A stretch of 64,000 bases of DNA from Mesostigma viride (taxonomy: Eukaryota; Streptophyta; Mesostigmatophyceae; Mesostigmatales; Mesostigmataceae), in contig RPFO01000188.1 in NCBI GenBank assembly GCA_009746045.1, forward strand, positions 586,516-650,515. Direction: 5' to 3'. The notes beneath the pieces were generated by a model, which was not told the origin of the DNA, searched no databases, and was given only the letters and a program-made list of their open reading frames with translations. The position numbers and the translations under genes are program-made. Of this stretch, positions 57,101 through 64,000 are shown one piece after another. Every line of letters begins with the position of its first letter. The first letter of the stretch is position 1.

Positions 57101-58812
57101 GAAAAAGTTACTTCATGTTTCCGTTGGTGGAGGTGGGCTTTTATTGCGGGGGCATTTTGGAGTTCCCCCAAGGTACCTAGCAACCATGGGTTGTTAGCTG
57201 AACAAAGTCAGGAGAAGGGGATGGGGAACATTGATTGGATGCTCGTTATACCACGTAGACAGACACACTTCCAAATATGCAAGAGCTCTATGGTCACAGC
57301 TACACAAGTATTGACGAGATCAACCAGCACAGGCCTGGTGTTGAAATATGGATGATCTGGGCCATGGAAGCCCAAGCCTGTCATTGTTTCATGGCACATG
57401 TATACACCGTGCTGTGCCAGGATCAAGTCCCGCGAGTGTCTGTGTGCCTCGCCAGCCTTGTGGCCAGAATCTCCGTTTCGCGTGGGAGGCTGACAACCAC
57501 GTTACCTGTGCGCCGCGTAAGGTGGCAAATACCGTGGTGGTGTCTGCCAGGCACGTCTGTAATGGCCGCATTTCTGGTGTCGTTGTTTTGTTGGTCACGG
57601 TGGAATCTGCTGGGGCAGCTGTTCGCAGGATCAGCATGTCCACGCGTATTGGTAGGTAACATTTTGTTTGGAAAGTTCGTTTCGTTTGGGGGGGTGTCGG
57701 CGCCCTTGTGCGCTCATGCTTCCTTTCCTTCCCAGCTGTATGATCCAGACTTCCTCCCCATGGATAGAAGGAGTCAATGTACCAAATCGTTTGTGGTTAT
57801 CTCTCTTGGGTGCTCTGCCATGCGTGCAGCGCTTCACCAAGACGATCCATTCCTACCTCAAGGACAACACGCTCGTCCGGTTCAGTCTAAACTCCCTGGA
57901 CCTGACCCGCTACCAAAGGTGAGCAGCTAGTGGGATCGCGCACAGACTCTAGGGCGCTTGGTGTCCCCTACCTGTATTCGCACGGGTTCCTTATTCGACC
58001 TGTGAAGTGGTTCGCTTGGTGTCCCCTACCTGTATTCGTACGGGTTCCTTATTCGACCTGTGAAATGGTTCGCTTGGTGTCCCCTACCTGTATTCGCACG
58101 GGTTCCTTATTCGACCTGTGAAGTGGTTCGCTTGGTGTCCCCTACCTGTATTCGCACGGGTTCCTTATTCGACCTGTGAAGTGGTTCGCTTGGTGTCCCC
58201 TACCTGTATTCGTACGGGTTCCTTATTCGACCTGTGAAGTGGTTCGCTTGGTGTCCCCTACCTGTATTCGCACGGGTTCCTTATTCGACCTGTGAAGTGG
58301 TTCGCTTGGTGTCCCCTACCTGTATTCGCACGGGTTCCTTATTCGACCTGTGAAGTGGTTCGCTTGGTGTCCCCTACCTGTATTCGCACGGGTTCCTTAT
58401 TCGACCTGTGAAGTGGTTGTAGGCTAGCAATGAGAGACACTCGAAAAATGCTTACTTGCCCTCAATCCTCCCCCTTGCCCTCACCGCTTCCCCTTGCCCT
58501 CACCGCTTCCCCTTGCTTTCCTCACCACTTCCGCTTATCCTCGCGCCCGCACACAGCCCACTCTCTCTGGATGTGCACGCGGGCACCGGTCCGCCCATCT
58601 ACGACCTGCTCGCCGTGTCCAACCACGAGGGCAACATGCGCGGCGGCCACTACAATGCCGTGTGCCGGCTCAGCCCCAGCAGCAGCCGCTGGTTCTCCTT
58701 CAACGACTCGGTCGTGAGCGAGACCAGCCCTGCGTCCATCGTCACGCCGTCTGCCTACTTGCTCTTCTACATGCGGCAAGGCAAGGGGAATGCGGGCGAG
58801 TGGGCCCGGTAG
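54168..58812 (+). CDS. ubiquitin-specific protease (USP/UBP, peptidase C19)
   Basis: Removes ubiquitin from proteins or polyubiquitin. Six exons join in phase to 596 residues: 54168-55124, 55766-55937, 56380-56627, 56942-57010, 57830-57918 and 58557-58812. The first 225 residues are a Ser/Arg-rich, probably disordered extension. Then come the Cys box GLHNLGNTCYANSC with Cys236, the QQ-type box QFKGATQHDAQ, the finger cysteines IVCQMC and FWCKWC, the ubiquitin-binding strand WVLVLHIK-RF split by intron 4, and the His box YDLLAVSNHEGNMRGGHYN with His543. FNDSVVS supplies Asp562 and AYLLFYMR closes the fold. All catalytic residues are present. It resembles the compact USP3/USP22/UBP-type catalytic core, but I see no N-terminal ZnF-UBP. 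The start ATG gives MVGMKRW; a Met three residues later is an alternative. The exon 4 donor (AAG, then GTCGTG) is weak. Confidence 0.92.
57957..58420. repeat. 58-bp minisatellite in USP intron 5
   Basis: Eight nearly identical copies of a unit containing TCGCTTGGTGTCCCCTACCT and GGGTTCCTTATTCGACCTGT. The only common variant is CGCACG versus CGTACG. Confidence 0.95.
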
Positions 58813-60185
58813 ATCAGGGCAAGGGTGACGTCTAAGATGAGACAAACACGGCGTATGCGCGCTAGCGTATGTCACCATCAGCTACTGCTTCGCAGGGATT
58901 CTGCTTCTTTAGGAGCATGCCCGACAAGGAGCATGCCAGGACGGGGGGTGCTGCCAGCATCACTGCATGGGTCCGGGGCGCCCATCTTGGGCGTGCTCCA
59001 GCCCTCCCCCCCCCCACACCCCCTCTACGTCAAATGTCTACTTCTGGGAAATGGCTGTGCCCCTTGCATGCTATGGTCGCCTCTGGTAAAGCTTTTTCCG
59101 AACATTCTTTTGAGCTACACCACGTGTAGGTCGCCATTCTTAAGGCTGCCTTCTTGGAGCCGTGAGTGGCACTGTATCATGGCACCGTATCATCGCACCG
59201 TATGCGTGACCGATGGGCAGTGCAAGCTGCTGAGCTGTAGTAATTCCTTTTTTATTGCAGACGGCACGTGTGTTCTTTACTATGCGGCTGTCGCTGAACA
59301 CCAGGGCTTGAGTCCACCCCGTGCTGCTGTTGTACCTGCATTGTAGAGACAGCCAACTCCCAGCCTTTGTGTTGGCCACCAGACTGTTCAGTGGCTGCTT
59401 GCAAACCTGCACACCGACTGAATTTCATCATCCAGACTTCGGCGGTGATGTTGTCAGTGGCTTAGGCCTTCAGTGCACACGTAATGCAGAGTCTGTGGGG
59501 GCTGTCTGTTGCGTGGAAAGCCGTTTCCGTCATGATGAGATGGGTGAGGTTTGGGACCGAGGCTGTGATGGGATGGATATAGTACTCACTATACAGCAGC
59601 CCATGCTGCTGAGATGCGCGGCTTTCCCAGAGACCAAAAACTTGGTCTGATTTTTTCTCCGCGCTGCCGGCTTCCTGAGAAGCATGCTATTGCGGCCAGA
59701 CCGTCCTGTGGTGGGAAGGGTTGTGCTGGTTCTGGCCTCAGTGGGCTGAGCATGGGATGGGGTGGCACGATGTTCGCAGAGGAAGAGGGGTGAGCAATAT
59801 GAGGCAAAACCTTATTCAGCGTGACTAGCTGTGGATGGACGGATGGTGGAGAAAGCCACATATTGAGGCACATATGTTGCTGGCAGCTGCTTTCTTGGCG
59901 CTGGCGAGGAAATGACACTTTATTAGCGGGAGTTTGAAGCATGGTCACTTGACACTTTGTGTGGTGGCAGCCACGTTATGTACGCAACCCCATGATGCCT
60001 TTGTCTACGATACCTGTGATTTGGATATTTTTTTTCCCAATTAGGCTACAATCTACATCAGTGCGTTAGTTACCATACACAGAGAAACTTGCGACAGTGA
60101 CTAGGGTGACTTTTTTGTGTGTTGACCATTTAATTCTTTCACAATGCAATTTTTGGTTCCGTTGAGGTTCAAGTAAAACAAATTA
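58813..60185. other. USP 3' flank
   Basis: Untranslated and intergenic sequence. I see no gene or repeat family here. Confidence 0.5.
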
Positions 60186-60360
60186 AATTATAACATGACT
60201 CCAGTCAGGCTTAGCACGTGGCCCGCGCTTATGCGCATGTGCGCCTATGATGAGACTCCCCACAGATGATGCATCAAGAATTCAGCCAAGCTTTGCCTAT
60301 GTGCACAGAGAGCTACTCTCTGCTGAGAAGCCATTAATTAAAAAATTAATTAATTAATTT
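60186..60360 (+). repeat. dispersed LINE-3'-like repeat with AATT tail
   Basis: ATAACATGACTCCAGTCAGG, then GCGCATGTGCGCC, CAGAGAGCTACTCTCTG and GAAGCCATTAATTAAAAAAT, a compact copy of sequences at 2135-2190 and 2640-2770. It lies just left of the LINE. Confidence 0.65.
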
Positions 60361-60420
60361 TAATCTCTCTAGTGAATTAGCATGTTGAAGGTGTGAGTAG
60401 CTAAAAAAAAACTTTGATTT

Positions 60421-61068
60421 ATGGGCTTTCAGGAAAGTAGTATATACATGACGGCCACCAGCTACGCTAACATGGTCAAACAGACGGACATTGCCAACCT
60501 AATGGAGGATGCCGCACGCAGGGGAGCGGCAGCCCACAAGACTGCTATCGAGGAGGACCTGCGCTCACGCAGTATAGTGGTCCGGTATTTCCAGGTCGCA
60601 CAGCAGCCTGAAACGGACCTGATGCTAGCGCAACGCCTGTACCACAGCCTCATCGTGGGCAGGCTGCAACTGGGCAACGAACGCATCCGCATTGAGTCGG
60701 CAGCCTGGATGGCGGGCCAGCCTGGCCCCATCCGGGTGACCTTTGCGAATGTGGCCAGCAAGGTGAAGGTACTCCAGGCCCGCAAGCTCCTAGGCGGGAG
60801 GAACGCGCCGAGCCTCGACGACCTCCTCTCACCAGCCCAGCTAGTCATCAAGAATGGTCTGCTGGGCAGCGACGTGGCGACCAAGGCCAAGCAGGATGGC
60901 CAGAAGGTCTACGTCCGCCTCGTCCACGACACCCCCGTGCTATTCATCAACGGCCAGCGCACGGAGGCGCAGGCTCCTAACAAGCGGCACAAGTCGGGCC
61001 GTCCCAGGCCCGCCCCAGCTGCGTCATCATCGTCTACGCACGTCCCGGGTATGGATGGCGCCCGGTAA
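60421..61068 (+). CDS. LINE ORF1 protein (RRM-like)
   Basis: A 215-residue frame. RSIVVRYFQV, then IRVTFANVASKVKVLQARKL and QKVYVRLVHDTPVLFING, follow the layout of LINE ORF1 RNA-binding proteins: an RRM-like beta strand, a second strand with the VxFxxxxxkxxiLxxxr motif, and a C-terminal domain ending in a LFING-type strand. A basic tail (KRHKSGRPRP) and a Ser-rich end follow. The start could also be the Met at 60448. ORF1 proteins coat LINE RNA as a chaperone. I see no zinc knuckle. Confidence 0.6.
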   Translation: MGFQESSIYMTATSYANMVKQTDIANLMEDAARRGAAAHKTAIEEDLRSRSIVVRYFQVAQQPETDLMLAQRLYHSLIVGRLQLGNERIRIESAAWMAGQPGPIRVTFANVASKVKVLQARKLLGGRNAPSLDDLLSPAQLVIKNGLLGSDVATKAKQDGQKVYVRLVHDTPVLFINGQRTEAQAPNKRHKSGRPRPAPAASSSSTHVPGMDGAR

Positions 61069-61103
61069 GGGCACACCCTCGCGGCCTCGCGGTACAATAG
61101 GCT

Positions 61104-64000
61104 TTGGGCACAGCCTTTATAAACAAGCCCCTTTCCATCCTCATGTCGCACCGTGCGAGCATGATCAGGATGCAAGGTCGCCAGGCACGCCACGGTCAAC
61201 CTTCCCGCCAATTTACCAGCCTTACACGCCTCCTAGCCCGCCTTGAGCGGGATGAGGCCCAGTCGACACGCCGGCGACCCCAGCCAGGACGGAGACGACG
61301 CATATCCGTCCTGAAAGAAAGCCTCCATGCGTTGACAAGCATTAACCCCAATCGCCACCCCCCCCCCCCCCCCCCCCCACCCCCACCCCCACCTCCAGCA
61401 CTACCCTTCTCCACCCCCACCCCCACCCCCACCCCCCCGCTAATAGGGCAACGGCCCATTCTTGGTATTGCAAGTTTTAACGTGCGCACCCTCCCTGCAG
61501 ATCCTTCTACGAGCGGCGGCACCCCAGCACGCCAACGCGTCGACGAGCTGATCGCCCTGTGCGCCGACAACAAGATCGCTGTTCTTGGAGTCCAGGAGCA
61601 CCGACGCACCGTTGACCCTCAGCACGCGGTCAACGGTCTGCTGGTCGACGACCTGCGGCAGGCTGGCGGTTCCACTATGGTGGCGGCGACGCGCCGGGCC
61701 AAGGTGGTGTGGGCCTCTTGTGCTCGCCGGCAGCATCAGAGCAGCTCCAGTCCATCGTGCTGCGGTCCCCGCGTGTGCTAGTGGCCACTTTTTCGGCCAC
61801 TGAGGGCCATTCACACCACACGCTAACCGTTATCGTGGGATATGCACCACATGCGGGTCGAGCTCAGGCGGAACGTGAGGCCTTCTTCGACGCCCTCAAG
61901 GAGGAGGAGGCCAACATCCCAGCTCGGCACTTCCTGGTTATGCTGCTCGACGCCAACGCCACGCTGCCAGTTGGCACTGGGGGCGCTCAGTATTCCCCAA
62001 CCAACACGACAGCCAACGGTAACACGCCTTTATTTGCGAATCTGCTGGCAGAATCTGCGCTGGTTGCATGCAATGCTTCTTTCGCACGCCCCGCTGAGCA
62101 GCTGGCCACCTTTTTTGGGCCGTCGGATCGGGTGGTGTGCCTTGATTATGTCTGCGTACGTCGGGCTCAGCGCCCCTCAGTTGTCGATGCTCGCGTCCTG
62201 CAAGATTCTGTCAGCACGGTGGAATCTGATCATCGTCTCGTGCTCGCTCGCATCAGATTGCGGTTTCCTGGGGTGAAACCGTCGCGACAGCTGGCACCTC
62301 AGCCAGATCTGAAAGTGCTCCGGATTGTGCTGAAGGATGCCGACAAGATGTCAGCAGAAGAGCAGGCCGCTATGTCGCACAGGGATGATTTCCTGGCCGT
62401 ATTCGACGCCGGGGGCAGCCGACAGCAGTTACACGCCATTCCGCCGCCGGGGGATATTTCAGTGATCCTCCGTGGTGTCGCCGCCAAGTATCGCCTGGCT
62501 GCCCGCACCCTCCCCACCTTGCCTCCGCGTCGGCAGCTTGCTGTCCACCGTCACGCACCGACAGTGGTCGCCGCCAGGCAGATGCTCCGCCGCAACAGAG
62601 ATCCGATCGCCAAACCTGGGCTGCAAGCAGCTCTGAGGGCCGCCTACGAGCAGGCTGAGAAGGCAGATGCTCAGCAGATGGTCAAGGACCTGCGCAGCTG
62701 CCAGCAGAAGCACGACGGCAAGGGGGCCTGGTTCTGGTACAAGCGCCTCGGGCACCCGGACGGCCTCGGCCGGCCCCACCGCCACGACGTCCCCGGCGCC
62801 CCAGCCAAGCGGCTTCGTACCTGGGCCACGGCCACGGCCGAGGTCGTGGGGACAGCTGCGCCGCCCCCACCCCTGCTCCCAGCCGCCGCCGCCCGCCCGG
62901 CCGCCCTGGCCGGCCCCGCAGGGCCCCCGGCCCCGCCTAGGTCAGCGGCGGACTACCTAGTCCCCCCGCTGGTCGGCCCACTTGGCGACCCGTCTGACAT
63001 GCCTCCTTTCACCTCTCGCGAGGTCACGGAGGCGGTCCAGCGCCTGCGTTATGACGCAGCCACCGGCTCTGACGAGATTCCGGCCGCAGTTGTAAAACTT
63101 GCAGCCGAATTCGAGGACACAGGTGTTATGCTGCTCTTCCGGGACATCTGCAACCGCCTTCTGCTGTCGTCGCAACCACCTCCAGCGGCCTGGCAACACA
63201 GTTTTCGCACGATGCTGTACAAGAACAAGGGGTCGCCTGCCGACCCCGGCAACTACAGAGGGGTGTGCATTCAAAGTGCCCCCCTCAAGCTTCTTATGCG
63301 GCTCATCCTGAACCGCCTGCGCACGGCCCTGGACGGTCACCTCAGCGAGACTCAGCACGGCTTCCGTTCAGGTCGCAACACAGTACAGGCGCTCTTCGCT
63401 ACTCGCCGACTGGTGGAGGAACTGCAACGCCTTCAGCCTGGTGAGTCCCCTTTGCACCTTGTGCTGGTGGACTTCATCAAAGCCTTCGATTCGGTTTTCT
63501 GGCCTGCGCTTTGGGACATCCTCGAGTTGTTCCGGATCCCCCGCCCCCTGATTGCTGTCATCCGCAACCTGTATGAAGGGTCCACCACTTCGGTGCGCAC
63601 TTCTTACGGGACCACGCCCCCATGCCCTTTACAGAAGGGTGTGTGGCAGGGCTGCGTGCTGTCGCCCTACCTGTTCATTATTGTTGTCGAATACGTAATG
63701 ATTCAGGCGCGCAAGCGATTTGCCCGCATCGTGGGCAGGGAACCAGGAGTGCAGGTTGCTAACAAATTCTGGCATGGCGGTGCGGACACGGAGATTCGGC
63801 TAGCAGACATCATTTACGCAGACGACACCACCCTCTTTGAGGACACTGAGCACGTGCAGACATGGCTTGACTGCCTGGCTCTCGAGGCCCGTGCAGTGGG
63901 GCTTGAGGTCAGCAAGAAGACAGAGGCCCTGGCGGTTGGGCTCACCACCTCAGCGCCGCCCCTCTATCTCCTAGACGGCTCTCGAGTCCTGTATCGGGAC
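61104..64000 (+). pseudogene. LINE ORF2: endonuclease and reverse transcriptase, frameshifted
   Basis: From 61104 one frame runs through a basic region and a 20-base poly-C tract to the endonuclease start GIASFNVRTL and KIAVLGVQEHRR. Near 61701-61709 the sense continues one base shifted (VGLLCSPAASEQLQS), and this frame stays open to the window edge. It includes LDANATLPVG, SDRVVCLDYV and the SDHRLVLARI end motif of the endonuclease fold. Then come a Pro/Ala linker and reverse transcriptase: PPFTSREVTEAVQRL, YRGVCIQSAPLKLL, LVDFIKAFDSVFW (motif A), GVWQGCVLSPYLF (motif B) and IYADDTTLFED (motif C, YADD). All three catalytic Asp positions are present. The one-base shift makes this copy probably inactive unless it is a sequencing error. 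The C-terminus is off the window. Confidence 0.85.
61359..61440. repeat. poly-C and CCCCCA tract inside the LINE
   Basis: About 20 consecutive C followed by CCCCCAC repeats, encoding poly-Pro and TPTPTP between the basic region and the endonuclease. It is a likely site of length error or slippage. Confidence 0.85.

Larger units (their letters stand above)
60421..64000 (+). mobile_element. APE-type LINE retrotransposon, cut by the window edge
   Basis: ORF1, then an AP-endonuclease domain, then reverse transcriptase in the order typical of APE-class non-LTR retrotransposons. It lies 60 bp past a repeat with an AATT tail. The right end is outside the window. Confidence 0.88.

Overview
The window is nuclear DNA from a unicellular or algal-type eukaryote. 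Its protein-coding exons are GC-rich and cut by GT-AG introns, several exons are only 27-66 bp, and repeats and transposon debris fill much of the rest. The proteins recognised (mitochondrial Lon, SCAMP, a ubiquitin-specific protease, a TTP-type CCCH protein, a Sel1/MYND protein) are broadly eukaryotic, so I do not name a lineage. A GC-rich alga or other protist is the best guess.

Layout. 1-1866 is the right end of a broken piggyBac transposon. 1867-9005 is a repeat graveyard: 3' ends of LINEs, a fold-back repeat, a retrotransposon endonuclease fragment, a tandemly duplicated 1.6-kb unit and microsatellites. 9355-17337 (minus) is a SCAMP gene and 18602-21361 (plus) a Sel1/MYND gene; the two diverge from a promoter region holding five CACGTG motifs. 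21.4-24.2 kb is again LINE debris with copies in both orientations. 24266-42468 (minus) is a complete 14-exon mitochondrial Lon protease, which I reconstructed exon by exon with every splice phase consistent (1039 aa). 42975-44698 is a non-autonomous piggyBac-type element with TTAA at both ends. 45.3-47.9 kb is a G-rich minisatellite, followed by one exon of an alpha/beta hydrolase and a long GGGA tract. 50126-52263 (minus) is a two-exon TTP-type CCCH zinc-finger gene. 54168-58812 (plus) is a six-exon ubiquitin-specific protease (596 aa). 60421 to the right edge is a LINE with an ORF1, an AP-type endonuclease and a reverse transcriptase, carrying a frameshift.

The genes form divergent pairs: SCAMP with Sel1/MYND, Lon with the hydrolase fragment, CCCH with USP. 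They do not form an operon or pathway. Shared themes are vesicle traffic, protein turnover (Lon in mitochondria, USP in the cytosol or nucleus) and mRNA decay.

The most unusual signals are structural. (1) At least six Lon introns carry extra degraded copies of the following exon's acceptor and first bases, and one carries a near-complete second copy of an exon. (2) The indels separating copies of dispersed repeats are repeatedly 4 or 8 bp of self-complementary tetramers (CATG, AATT, AGCT, GGCC). (3) The introns hold many unrelated minisatellites, one of which forms the 5' splice site itself. (4) The piggyBac elements carry a conserved palindrome.
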